From JAAYBY01 sp964465385 (GTDB lineage Bacteria; Bacillota; Clostridia; Saccharofermentanales; UBA5734): DNA of 20,904 bases. The stretch's first letter is position 1; the number at the start of each line of letters is the position of its first letter. Below, one piece after another: positions 13,520 through 20,849 of this stretch. Both the position numbers and the translations under genes were made by a program. The notes under the pieces were generated by a model. The model saw only the letters and a list, made by a program, of their open reading frames with translations, was not told where the DNA came from and did no database searches. The stretch covers positions 1 to 20,904 of the forward strand of contig CAYXIM010000025.1 of the NCBI GenBank assembly GCA_964465385.1, in the 5' to 3' direction.

Positions 13520-14851
13520 GTGTTGCAAAACATGAAGCGCTTGAGCTGCTTGGTGACTGTGCTGATATGCTTGCTGGCCTTTGGCAGCGCGGCCGCACTG
13601 GAAGACGGTGACGGCCAGGTTTTCGCGCTTGTCTTAGACGGTGAAGTCACGCCGGCTATGGCCTCCTATGTGCAGGCGGCCGTTTCTGACGCCCATACAG
13701 CCCAGGCCACCGGCCTGTTGATCGAAATCAGCACACTGGGAGGCCGGCTGGATGCCGCCCTTCAGGTGCGTGACACCCTGTTGCAAACCCCCCTGCCGGT
13801 TGTCATCTGGGTCCGCGACCGGGCCTCGTCAGCCGGCGCCTTGATTGCCCTGGCTTCAGACACCCTCATCATGGCCCCCGGCAGCCACATTGGTTCAGCC
13901 AAACCCATTCCCGATGACCCGAAAACGATCGCTTTCGTGCGCGGTGAATTCAAAGCCACAGCTGAAAAAACAGGACGGGACCCACGCGTTGCTGAGGCCA
14001 TGGTTGATGAAACCGTCGACCTGCCTGGGTGGACCACAGCCGGGCAGATTCTGGATCTGACCGCACAAGAAGCAGTCGAAACTGGTCTGGCTGCCGCAGT
14101 TTTAGGCAGCCAGCAGGCGGTTTTGACGCATATGGGCTGGCAGGCGGCTGCTCTTCAGCCGGTGTCTCTGGGTTTGCTGGGCAAACTGGCTCAATTCCTG
14201 ACCCGTTTTGAGGTCTCCGCCCTGCTTTTATCCTTGGGGATCATGGCCCTGATCGCTGAATGGTTTACACCAGGCTTTGGCGTGGCCGGCGTCAGCGGGC
14301 TTGTCCTGCTGGCCCTTTATGTCGCGAGCGGCTTGCTGGCCGGAAACGCGCACCTTTGGGCCGCAACCTTTTTTCTGGTTGGCCTGGTCTTCCTGATCGT
14401 TGAACTGTTCGTGCCTGGCTTTGGCTTTTGGGGTATCACCGGTGGCTTGCTGGTCGCCATCGGGGTGGTGTTCTCAGCGCCAACCGTCTCGCAAGGGCTG
14501 TTCGCCCTGTCGCTGGCCTTGCTTGCGGGCAGCCTGACCTTGGTTGCCCTGTTGCGTTTTTTTGGTCGCTCACGTTGGACCCGGCGCCTGGTGCTGACCC
14601 AGGCTCAAAGTCGGGAAGCTGGTTATCAGCTGGCCCGCCCGGGCAGCCTGGACGGTCTGGTCGGCCGGTCGGGCCATTGCCTGACCCCCATGCGACCGGC
14701 TGGGACCATTGAAGTGGATGGTCGCCGGTTTGACGCCATCAGCCAGGGCGATTATTTACCGGCTGGGCAAAAAATTCGTGTCTTGACCGCTTCCGGTTTG
14801 CGGGTTGTGGTCACTGCTCATAAGGAGGAACACAAGACCCATGATATGTGA
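13520..14851 (+). CDS. NfeD-family membrane-bound serine protease (ClpP class)
   Basis: Long-form NfeD proteins combine a ClpP-like Ser-Lys protease domain, a membrane domain and a C-terminal OB-fold domain, and are linked to membrane quality control. Here a signal peptide with a stretch like LVTVLICLLAFGSAAA (about 11-26) leads into a protease domain with LIEISTLGGRLDAA, the nucleophile in RASSAGALIALASD (Ser104), MAPGSHIGSAKPI and the probable general base in FKATAEKTGRD (Lys145). Several hydrophobic segments follow (about 215-340), with the repeated motif FTPGFGVAG / FVPGFGFWG between helices. The C-terminus (about 370-430) looks like the OB fold, ending IRVLTASGLRVVV. I chose GTG at 13520, with AGGTGG 5 nt upstream; ATG at 13532 is the alternative. 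The end overlaps the DUF89 gene by 11 nt. Confidence 0.88.
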   Translation: MLQNMKRLSCLVTVLICLLAFGSAAALEDGDGQVFALVLDGEVTPAMASYVQAAVSDAHTAQATGLLIEISTLGGRLDAALQVRDTLLQTPLPVVIWVRDRASSAGALIALASDTLIMAPGSHIGSAKPIPDDPKTIAFVRGEFKATAEKTGRDPRVAEAMVDETVDLPGWTTAGQILDLTAQEAVETGLAAAVLGSQQAVLTHMGWQAAALQPVSLGLLGKLAQFLTRFEVSALLLSLGIMALIAEWFTPGFGVAGVSGLVLLALYVASGLLAGNAHLWAATFFLVGLVFLIVELFVPGFGFWGITGGLLVAIGVVFSAPTVSQGLFALSLALLAGSLTLVALLRFFGRSRWTRRLVLTQAQSREAGYQLARPGSLDGLVGRSGHCLTPMRPAGTIEVDGRRFDAISQGDYLPAGQKIRVLTASGLRVVVTAHKEEHKTHDM

Positions 14852-15695
14852 ACTGGATTGTCTGCCCTGCCTGATCCGGCAGACCCTGGAAGTGACCCGT
14901 CTGTCAACCGATGACCCGATCCTGCAGCGCAGCCTGATCATGGATGCCATGCGCATCTTGTCTGACATGAAGCCCGATGCCACCTCACCGGCGATCACAC
15001 GTGATGTCCATCGCATGATCCGCCAACGCACCGGCCTGGCAGACCCCTACCGCACCATGAAAGACAGCCACATCGAAAAAGCGCTGGCGCTGGCACCGGT
15101 CGTCCGCGCCTGGATCAACAGCCAGCCGGACCCGCTGCTGGCAGCCATTAAGGCTTCGGCAGCCGGCAACCTGATTGATGCGGCTGTTTACAGTGAAATC
15201 GATGTCGAGCAGGCGGTTATGTCTGAGCTGGAGCGGCCCTTTTACCGCTGTGACCTGGCACCGTTCAAGGCGGCCTTGCAAACAGCCCGGACCGTTCTGA
15301 TTCTGGGCGACAACGCCGGTGAGACCGTCTTCGATCGCTTGCTGGCCGAACAGCTGCAGGATCACTCGCTCCATTATGCCGTCAAAAGCCAGCCCATCAT
15401 CAACGATGCGGTGCGCTCTGATGCCAAGGCCTCCGGTCTAGCCGCCGTTGCCAGCCTTGTGGAGAGCGGCTGTGACACGCCGGGCACCTTGCTGGAAGAG
15501 GCCAATGACGCCTTCCTTGACCTCTTTGAACGGGCCGATGTGGTCATCAGCAAGGGGCAGGGCAATTACGAGGGTTTATCCACTGCCAGCCGGGACCTCT
15601 TCTTTTTGCTCACCGCCAAGTGCGACGTGATTGCCCGGGCCTTTGCCGTGCCGGTCGGCTCCACCTTGTTCATCCACCAGGCCGCCCGGCCATGA
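14841..15695 (+). CDS. DUF89/ARMT1-like metal-dependent phosphatase
   Basis: DUF89 proteins are metal-dependent phosphatases thought to remove damaged or excess sugar phosphates and similar metabolites. The 284-residue protein shows an N-terminal CxxC pair in ELDCLPCL (Cys7, Cys10), typical of the prokaryotic subfamily, ASAAGNLID (about 105-113), the metal and phosphate loop GDNAGETVFDR (156-166), KSQPIINDA (182-190), SKGQGNYEGL (237-246) and the Lys-Cys pair at 260-261. KSQPIIND has a Ser-Gln where Gly-Gly is usual, a minor change. The ATG overlaps the nfeD-like gene by 11 nt, with TAAGGAGG 12 nt upstream. It is followed after 13 nt by the hydrolase gene, so the three genes form an operon. 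The natural substrate cannot be read from the sequence. Confidence 0.9.
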   Translation: MICELDCLPCLIRQTLEVTRLSTDDPILQRSLIMDAMRILSDMKPDATSPAITRDVHRMIRQRTGLADPYRTMKDSHIEKALALAPVVRAWINSQPDPLLAAIKASAAGNLIDAAVYSEIDVEQAVMSELERPFYRCDLAPFKAALQTARTVLILGDNAGETVFDRLLAEQLQDHSLHYAVKSQPIINDAVRSDAKASGLAAVASLVESGCDTPGTLLEEANDAFLDLFERADVVISKGQGNYEGLSTASRDLFFLLTAKCDVIARAFAVPVGSTLFIHQAARP

Positions 15696-15708
15696 AAGCA
15701 GGTGTCCT

Positions 15709-16569
15709 GTGTATCAGCTGACGGTTTTGCTTGAAAACAGCGTGCGGAAGCGGTCTTTGAAGGCTGAGCATGGCCTATCCTTCTGGCTGGAACTGGACGG
15801 CTTGTGCCTGCTCTTTGATACCGGGCAAACAGACCTCTACTGTCACAACGCCAGGCAACTGGGCATTGACCTGTCTCAGGCGGACCACCTGGTTCTCAGC
15901 CATGGCCATTATGACCACGGTGGCGGCCTGGCGTCTTTCCCCTTTCAAGCAGCCGATCCCGGCCTCAAGCTCCACCTGCATCCCGACGCCCTCCTGCCCC
16001 GCTTCGCTGTGCGGGACGGGCATCAACGCTTTGTCGGCCTGGACCATGCGCTGGTCACACGGCTGGCAGCGGCAGGCCGCCTGGCCTTAAGCAACCAAGG
16101 CGAGCAACTGTCAGACCGGCTGGCGCTTCACACCTACGCCGATCATCCGACAGCTGGCGTTTCTGCTGGCTTTTTGAGGCAAAACCAGGCAGGGCACCTG
16201 GAAGAAGACGCCTTTCTGGATGAATGCTTCCTGGTCATCCGCGGCCAACAAGGCCTGGTGGTTGTTTGCGGCTGTTGCCACCCGGGCTTTGAGCAGTTGG
16301 TTCACCGGGTCCGCTCACTCTACCCACATGAGGCCATCGACGGCATCATCGGCGGTTTTCACCTCCATGAGGCCGATGGCCAGCAACTGGATCGGCTGGT
16401 CACCTTGCTCAAGACCTTCAACTGGCGTTTCCTGGCCCCCATGCATTGTACAGGCACCCGGGCCTGGTGCCACCTGCATCAGGTCTTCCAAGACCGTTGC
16501 CTGCTGCTGCAAACTGGGGATCGCTTGTCCGATGGCATCACGGCATCGCTGCCGGGCCGGGCGCCTTGA
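15709..16569 (+). CDS. Metallo-beta-lactamase-fold hydrolase (COG1237-like)
   Basis: The 286-residue protein matches the group often annotated as a dihydropterin-ribofuranosylaminobenzene-phosphate synthase-like hydrolase. Motifs in order are LLENS (8-11 region), AEHGLSFWLEL, LLFDTG (34-39), the metal motif LSHGHYDHGGGL (63-74), DAFLDECFLV, VCGCCHPGFEQLV (His191), IDGIIGGFHLHE and APMHCTG (His246). All metal-binding histidines expected for the fold seem to be present. I chose GTG at 15709: it starts right before YQLTVLLEN, has AGGTG just upstream, and fits the 13-nt spacing after the DUF89 gene. The frame is open further upstream but only as overlap with DUF89. Pairing with a phosphatase may mean metabolite clean-up, but this is inference. 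The 3' end overlaps the convergent cupin gene by 32 nt. Confidence 0.85.
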   Translation: MYQLTVLLENSVRKRSLKAEHGLSFWLELDGLCLLFDTGQTDLYCHNARQLGIDLSQADHLVLSHGHYDHGGGLASFPFQAADPGLKLHLHPDALLPRFAVRDGHQRFVGLDHALVTRLAAAGRLALSNQGEQLSDRLALHTYADHPTAGVSAGFLRQNQAGHLEEDAFLDECFLVIRGQQGLVVVCGCCHPGFEQLVHRVRSLYPHEAIDGIIGGFHLHEADGQQLDRLVTLLKTFNWRFLAPMHCTGTRAWCHLHQVFQDRCLLLQTGDRLSDGITASLPGRAP

Positions 16570-16858
16570 TGACAAACAGTTCCGTGACAGCGGCTTGCCT
16601 GTTGGTCACATGCATGCGTGTGCCATAGGGGATTTCTACGATACTGCCGGCCCGGTAGGCATGGGCCTCCTGGTCATCCAGGATCAGCGTGATCTCGCCA
16701 CGCACGACAACCATGAAGACCGGCGCATTGGCCCTGTGCACCGGCAGGCCTTGGCCTTCAGGCAAAACCATGTGGTTGATGGCAACAGCTTGTTGGTCTA
16801 AAATGGGCTCAATTTTTTTCTCATCGGTCACCGTAAAGACATGTTTTGTTTCAATCAT
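16538..16858 (-). CDS. Small single-domain cupin protein
   Basis: A 106-residue protein that looks like one cupin barrel. Seen are INHMVLPEGQGLPVHRANAP (cupin motif 1 region, with one clear His), MVVVRGEITLILDDQEAHAYRAGSIVEIPYGTRMHVTN (motif 2 region, given here by its features: G-E, D-D-Q, A-G, I-P-x-G-x-x-H). The full set of metal ligands is incomplete: motif 1 has one histidine followed by Arg-Ala-Asn, so metal binding is uncertain. I chose the ATG at 16858, with AGGAGG about 10 nt upstream. The gene runs against the hydrolase gene and overlaps its 3' end by 32 nt. Function is unknown; such cupins often act as small ligand sensors or isomerases. Confidence 0.75.
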   Translation of the reverse strand: MIETKHVFTVTDEKKIEPILDQQAVAINHMVLPEGQGLPVHRANAPVFMVVVRGEITLILDDQEAHAYRAGSIVEIPYGTRMHVTNRQAAVTELFVIKAPGPAAMP

Positions 16859-16925
16859 GGGACAGGACCCTCCTTTTGATGTTGCTGTGCGGCCAGCGCA
16901 CACCCGCAGGCTGCAGGTCAGCTGT

Positions 16926-16950
16926 AGCTTGCTTGACAAAAAAGCAAGCT
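16926..16950. repeat. 9-bp inverted repeat in a divergent intergenic region
   Basis: AGCTTGCTT and AAGCAAGCT are perfect reverse complements with a 7-nt loop (gacaaaa). No T-run follows, so a terminator is unlikely. It lies 68 bp before the cupin start and could be an operator. Confidence 0.6.
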
Positions 16951-17033
16951 GCTTGTTGGGCACTAGCCCCATGTTGCCATGTTTTCTGCGCCAAGCCAAC
17001 TGCCTTTTTTATCACAGGCGGCCCTGATGAGGC

Positions 17034-17053
17034 CCAGCTTGTGCCAGCTTGTG
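17034..17053. repeat. Tandem 10-bp direct repeat
   Basis: CCAGCTTGTG occurs twice in a row without spacer, about 105 bp before the TTG start of the next gene. The same 10-mer occurs once more at 19347-19356, in the leader of the SEC-C gene. Confidence 0.6.
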
Positions 17054-17156
17054 GACAAGGCGTCCTGCTTACGCACAAACCGCCATGCAAAAGGCCGCTG
17101 TTTGGGTTAAGCTTATGGTGGTTGAAAACGAAAAAATCACACACAGGAGGTGTCCC

Positions 17157-17963
17157 TTGACTGAACTTGACAAGGCTGTCATGCTCTACACCCGAATGGC
17201 GGATCGGCTGGAAAAAAGCGGCCATGCACCCCGGCAGGCCCGGGTCTATCGCGAACAGGCCGATGTGATCCGTGGGTGCCAGACCCTGGCACAAGCCACC
17301 GAAACGCTCCGAAACACGCCCCATTACCTGGCCCCTGGTGCCGCCCTGCTTCAAGACAAGCTGGCTGCCCTGGGGCGGGCTGCACAGGCTGTTGGCATGC
17401 CAGATGTGGCCAAGGTCTACTGGGACAAGGTTGCAGCCATCGAAGCGGATGTGTCTGCCCTCTATGAAGCCGGCTACGAAGTAAAGGCGCGAAACCTCAA
17501 GCAGCCGTATCTGGAGACTTTGGAGGCTTTCATGGCTGTCTACCGGGCTTATGTGACCTTGTCAGGCCAAAGCGCGCTGGATTCAGACGGCCGTGCAGCT
17601 GCGCTGGGAGACCTGAGATCAGCGCTGGGCCGCCTTAAAAAGCCATCTTCTGCCTTTGAAACCCTGGCCGGGCTTTCGACCTTTCGCCGGCTGGTGGAGG
17701 CGGACGATCTGGCTTACGAGCACTTTGTCCAGTCTGTGCCCCGCATGGCAGAACAGGGGCTTGATGTGACGCACGCCCTTGAGGTCATTGAAAAAGATCT
17801 GAAGGAAACCCTGTCAGGCCTGTCAGGCCTGACAGCCTCCATCCAGGCAGCCGGCCATGCCACTGCCGGACGCCAGCGACGGGCTCAGGCCCTGGCCCAG
17901 GCACCATCGTCCCGAACAGGCAGCTACCGCTTCAGCCAGGAGGAGGTGCAGGCTTTTGTCTGA
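17157..17963 (+). CDS. Unrecognised helical protein, first gene of a two-gene unit
   Basis: I do not recognise this 268-residue protein. It begins with TTG, supported by AGGAGG exactly 6 nt upstream; the in-frame ATG at 17115 has no such signal. The sequence is rich in Ala, Leu, Glu, Gln and Arg, and reads as mostly alpha-helical (for example AVMLYTRMADRLEKSG, ALLQDKLAALGRAAQAVG, VAKVYWDKVAAIEADVSALY). It has one cysteine, no signal peptide and no membrane segment. Near the C-terminus a polar linker (Ala/Gln/Arg/Ser-rich, about 235-258) leads to a short tail SYRFSQEEVQAFV, which could be a partner-binding peptide. The repeat L-S-G-L-S-G-L-T comes from a tandem DNA repeat. Its end overlaps the next gene by 8 nt, so the two products probably act together. 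Confidence 0.75.
   Translation: MTELDKAVMLYTRMADRLEKSGHAPRQARVYREQADVIRGCQTLAQATETLRNTPHYLAPGAALLQDKLAALGRAAQAVGMPDVAKVYWDKVAAIEADVSALYEAGYEVKARNLKQPYLETLEAFMAVYRAYVTLSGQSALDSDGRAAALGDLRSALGRLKKPSSAFETLAGLSTFRRLVEADDLAYEHFVQSVPRMAEQGLDVTHALEVIEKDLKETLSGLSGLTASIQAAGHATAGRQRRAQALAQAPSSRTGSYRFSQEEVQAFV
17811..17835. repeat. Tandem repeat merging into a 16-bp perfect palindrome, inside a gene
   Basis: CTGTCAGGC occurs twice in a row (17811-17828). The second copy is the left half of CTGTCAGGCCTGACAG (17820-17835), a perfect 16-bp palindrome. The bases encode part of L-S-G-L-S-G-L-T in the 268-residue protein. Confidence 0.7.
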
Positions 17964-19215
17964 TTTAAACCGCGATACCGTGAACGGCTACATGGTCCTT
18001 TTCAAAGACTACCAGCCCATGCACCCAGATTTGCAGGCGCAGGTGGACGATCTGGGTAGACGCATGTTTCAGCTGGCTGCTTCCAAGGCCGATCCCCTTG
18101 TTTTTTTCGAGGCCTTTGCCCAGTCCGGTCTTCAGGAGGAATACGCGGCCCTGATGGGCAAGGTGGTCATGGCCGATATGGGGACGGCAGCAGCAGACGG
18201 GACCGTCAAAACCGACTACAGCGACAGCCCGGCGCCTGAGCCGCTCTCCGTCCGTCAGTTTTTAGACCAGTACCGGGTTCCTTATGAAGAAGTGAAAAAG
18301 GCCGGCTATCGCAAGCGGGCCGAAAAAGCCTATGAGGCGCTCTTTTCAGTGGCTGATGAGACCGAGGACATGCAGGAGGCCCAGCTTCTGATCGAAGAAA
18401 GGCGGCTGCTTTGGCACCTGGTCAAGGAAGACAGCCTGGATCTTTTCGAACCGATCCTGGAGGCCATGGATCCCCTCCAGCCTGAAAGCCTGCCGCTGGC
18501 AAAACATGTGTCGGTTTATCAGGAGGTGGACGGCGATGAGGCCCTGACCTACGGTCTGGCGCTTATCGAGGGCGAGCAGGCAGCCCTGGTTGGCCGGGCC
18601 CTGTCCCGGGTTCAGCTGACGGTTTTACTGGCTGGCCTCCTCATGGATTATGGAGCCAGCAAACTCACGGCTCAAAAAAGTGCCTGCCAGGGGCCTGTGG
18701 GGAGACAAGCACTCAAGACCATGATTGGCTTGCGCTTGGCCGTACGAAACACCCTGGCGTTTATGCACAGCCACTTTGGCCTGACTTTTGCCGGCCTGGT
18801 TCAAGATCCCGGTCTCATGATCTGGCTGCTGGTGCCGCAACATGCAGATGAGCTGGGTCGTTTCAGCGTCACACTGCATCCCCAAAATATTCGGGCCATG
18901 GAAGACCTGGTCTGGGAAATTCAGTCTGACCTGACCACGTTGGCCCTCTTGCAGCGGGAAAACGACCCGGTTATCTGGTATGCCCTGACGGGATCAGCAG
19001 GCAGGGCCTATCAGGCACGGGCTGAACAGCTGGCCCAAGACGCCAATGCGTCTTTAACCTATTACCGTTACAAAGCCAGTCTGGCACAGGCAGGTGCGGC
19101 TTATTTGCCCAAAAAGGACCCGGCTGCCCAGGCTCATCAAGCCATGCGTCAAGCTGAAGACAAGCCCTCGTCTAAGGGCCTCTTGAAAGGTTTCTTTAAC
19201 CGCAGGGGGCGTTAA
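17956..19215 (+). CDS. Unrecognised cytosolic protein, second gene of a two-gene unit
   Basis: I do not recognise this 419-residue protein. It starts with TTG at 17956, which overlaps the end of the upstream gene by 8 nt; AGGAGGTG inside that gene lies at the right distance, so translation is probably coupled. The N-terminal part (1 to about 85) is helical. An acidic, Pro-rich linker (Asp-Ser-Pro-Ala-Pro-Glu, about 95-105) follows, then a second domain (about 105-390) with hydrophobic stretches such as LTVLLAGLLMDYGA and LMIWLLVPQ. These hold charged or polar neighbours and look buried rather than membrane-spanning. The C-terminus is basic (KGLLKGFFNRRGR), perhaps amphipathic and able to touch membrane or nucleic acid. 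Only one cysteine and no known catalytic motif are visible. Confidence 0.75.
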   Translation: MSDLNRDTVNGYMVLFKDYQPMHPDLQAQVDDLGRRMFQLAASKADPLVFFEAFAQSGLQEEYAALMGKVVMADMGTAAADGTVKTDYSDSPAPEPLSVRQFLDQYRVPYEEVKKAGYRKRAEKAYEALFSVADETEDMQEAQLLIEERRLLWHLVKEDSLDLFEPILEAMDPLQPESLPLAKHVSVYQEVDGDEALTYGLALIEGEQAALVGRALSRVQLTVLLAGLLMDYGASKLTAQKSACQGPVGRQALKTMIGLRLAVRNTLAFMHSHFGLTFAGLVQDPGLMIWLLVPQHADELGRFSVTLHPQNIRAMEDLVWEIQSDLTTLALLQRENDPVIWYALTGSAGRAYQARAEQLAQDANASLTYYRYKASLAQAGAAYLPKKDPAAQAHQAMRQAEDKPSSKGLLKGFFNRRGR

Positions 19216-19263
19216 GCTTTGCTTGCCTGTCGCATGTTGGCGCTCGCCTGGCGGCCAGGTTGG

Positions 19264-19272
19264 TGGTACAAT
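19264..19272 (+). promoter_or_regulatory. Possible extended -10 promoter before the SEC-C gene
   Basis: TGGTACAAT fits an extended -10 (TG-N-TACAAT). No -35 of good quality is at the expected distance. Transcription from here would give a leader of about 120 nt containing the folded element at 19293-19336. Confidence 0.35.
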
Positions 19273-19292
19273 CTGTTAACAATAACGTCAAA

Positions 19293-19336
19293 ACCCGTCT
19301 CGAGGCAGGCATCGCTTCGATTGAGACAGGGCGGGT
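19293..19336 (+). other. Possible folded RNA element in the SEC-C gene leader
   Basis: ACCCGTCTC (19293-19301) pairs with GAGA (19323-19326) and CGGGT (19332-19336), giving 9 bp with a 5-nt bulge. A small inner hairpin ATCG-CTT-CGAT lies in the loop. GAGGC and only TTTT follow, so a weak terminator for the two-gene unit or a leader element are both possible. Confidence 0.3.
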
Positions 19337-19398
19337 GAGGCTTTTACCAGCTTGTGATTTAAGCCGCGCCTGAAAGGTTTAAGAAGTGGAGAAATGCC

Positions 19399-20736
19399 AT
19401 GCTGGCCGATCTTGCAAAAAACACCTTGTTTAACCGATACAACCGCAAAAAGGACCTGGTTCGATGCCCGTATGGCCGATCAAAGGTGCGCAGTCAGCTT
19501 GATGCCTATGTCAAAGGGGCGGTGAGCCTCTATGGTGCTGTCTCGTGTGAGGATCTGGTCAACTTGTTCAACCAGCAACATGAGGATCAAACAGACCCGG
19601 AAGAGCTCTACATTCTGCTTTTGCCCCTGGTGCATAAAAACGCAGATTACGGGTTTTACAAAGGTCACCTGGTTCATCCTCTTTTCTTGCTAAACCTCGC
19701 CTCTGTTGACGATTTAATTCAAGTGAAGGCGAGCAAGCCGCTTTATGTGCCTGAAAAAGAGGAGCTGCTTGCTTATGCGTTCACAGACTTGAAAGCCAAT
19801 GACGCCTGGCTGGACGTCTTCTCACACATGGCCAAGGCGTTTGGGTTTTCCTCGAAAACAACAGCCGCTTTTTGTGACTTACGTGATTACATCTCCTATG
19901 ACCATGGTATCAGCAAACTGGGGCCGATTATGGAAGCTTACGGGCTGGCTTTTACATTTGACGAGTTCGAAGAGTTTCTGAAGCTGCTGATGCAAGCCAA
20001 GAACAACACGCGGCTTTGGGAAAACAATGGGCATACCCCTTCTGAGCTTCATCACATGATGCTGGAAGCGTCAGAGAGAGAGCCTGCGTTTTTTTCCGCC
20101 GAAAGCCAAAAGGTGGGACGAAACGAACCCTGCCCTTGCGGGAGTGGCAAGAAATATAAACGATGCTGTGCCAGGCTTATGGCAAGTAAATCCGCTCATC
20201 TCAAATACGAGGAGCAAGCATTGTTTTACGACATCTGGTTCAATCTCATCACCTATATCAACGCGAAAATGGCAATCGTTGAGCAGGTCTCCGATGCTTT
20301 AGGCCTTTATGAGGAGGAAACCTATAAGGTGCGGGAAGTGCTTTGGGAAAACCCCGATCTAATTGAAGATTACATACGTGACACAGCTTTGCCCCAGGAG
20401 ACGGTTGATATCCTGCGCAGTTGGAAAAATCAGCATATCAAAGGTTTTTTCATTGTCCTTAACTATGGGCCAGATCATACGCTTCTTTTGAACGATCGAG
20501 CCAAGGGGGATAAAAAGCTTTACGCAGTCAAAGGCATCAGCGAACCGCTTGCCAGCGTTTTAATGGCCTCGTTGCCCACAGCTGTTGAAACCGTTCTCCT
20601 GCCTTTCAAAGGGCAAATCATCTACGACACATATCTCAACAGGTGGTCCGTTGGCTTCGGTGACGGCATGCGGGCGCTGTTTCAGGAGATGTATCAAGAA
20701 GCGCTCGAAGACGGTGTTGTGACCCATCTGGCATAA
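19399..20736 (+). CDS. SEC-C motif protein of unknown function
   Basis: The 445-residue protein carries a zinc-binding SEC-C motif in the middle, VGRNEPCPCGSGKKYKRCC (239-257; Cys245, Cys247, Cys256, Cys257). This motif is best known from the SecA tail, but many unrelated proteins use it. The N-terminal domain (1 to about 235) is helical and aromatic-rich with no motif I know. The C-terminal domain (about 265-445) has FIVLNYGPDHTLLLND, KLYAVKGISEPLASVLMA and the stretch VLLPFKGQIIYDTYL, which recurs in uncharacterised clostridial SEC-C proteins as I recall. The start has GGAG 7 nt upstream. By eye the gene is more AT-rich than its neighbours and uses more A/T-ending codons, which would fit later acquisition. 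No partner gene lies next to it in the same unit. Confidence 0.85.
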   Translation: MLADLAKNTLFNRYNRKKDLVRCPYGRSKVRSQLDAYVKGAVSLYGAVSCEDLVNLFNQQHEDQTDPEELYILLLPLVHKNADYGFYKGHLVHPLFLLNLASVDDLIQVKASKPLYVPEKEELLAYAFTDLKANDAWLDVFSHMAKAFGFSSKTTAAFCDLRDYISYDHGISKLGPIMEAYGLAFTFDEFEEFLKLLMQAKNNTRLWENNGHTPSELHHMMLEASEREPAFFSAESQKVGRNEPCPCGSGKKYKRCCARLMASKSAHLKYEEQALFYDIWFNLITYINAKMAIVEQVSDALGLYEEETYKVREVLWENPDLIEDYIRDTALPQETVDILRSWKNQHIKGFFIVLNYGPDHTLLLNDRAKGDKKLYAVKGISEPLASVLMASLPTAVETVLLPFKGQIIYDTYLNRWSVGFGDGMRALFQEMYQEALEDGVVTHLA

Positions 20737-20741
20737 GGCGG

Positions 20742-20783
20742 CGCCAAGCTACACAACCAGGCGACAGCTTCGACGGCTTGGCG
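20742..20783. repeat. 8-bp inverted repeat after the SEC-C gene
   Basis: CGCCAAGC and GCTTGGCG are perfect reverse complements with a 26-nt loop, starting 5 bp after the stop codon. No T-run follows, so it is at best an unusual 3' end structure of the SEC-C mRNA. Confidence 0.45.
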
Positions 20784-20814
20784 TGATGCGCTCACTGATT
20801 TGCATTGAAACTTG

Positions 20815-20843
20815 AAAAAGGTCCGCTCGTCTTGGAGCGGACC
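20815..20843 (-). terminator. Rho-independent terminator of the tRNA-Cys transcript
   Basis: On the minus strand, GGTCCGCTC and GAGCGGACC form a perfect 9-bp stem with a 6-nt loop, followed by TTTTT. It begins 6 bp after the tRNA 3' end and clearly belongs to that transcript. Confidence 0.92.
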
Positions 20844-20849
20844 TGATGT

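Larger units (their letters stand above)
16859..17156. other. 298-bp intergenic region between divergent genes
   Basis: No convincing open reading frame is present. It holds a 9-bp inverted repeat, a tandem 10-bp direct repeat and the strong ribosome binding site of the next gene (AGGAGG at 17145-17150). I could not find a clear -35/-10 pair for either flanking gene. Confidence 0.6.

Noticed and set aside
20742..20783. Integron attC-like site after the SEC-C gene
   Set aside because: It has inverted arms and a loop, but no RYYYAAC/GTTRRRY core sites and no cassette array.
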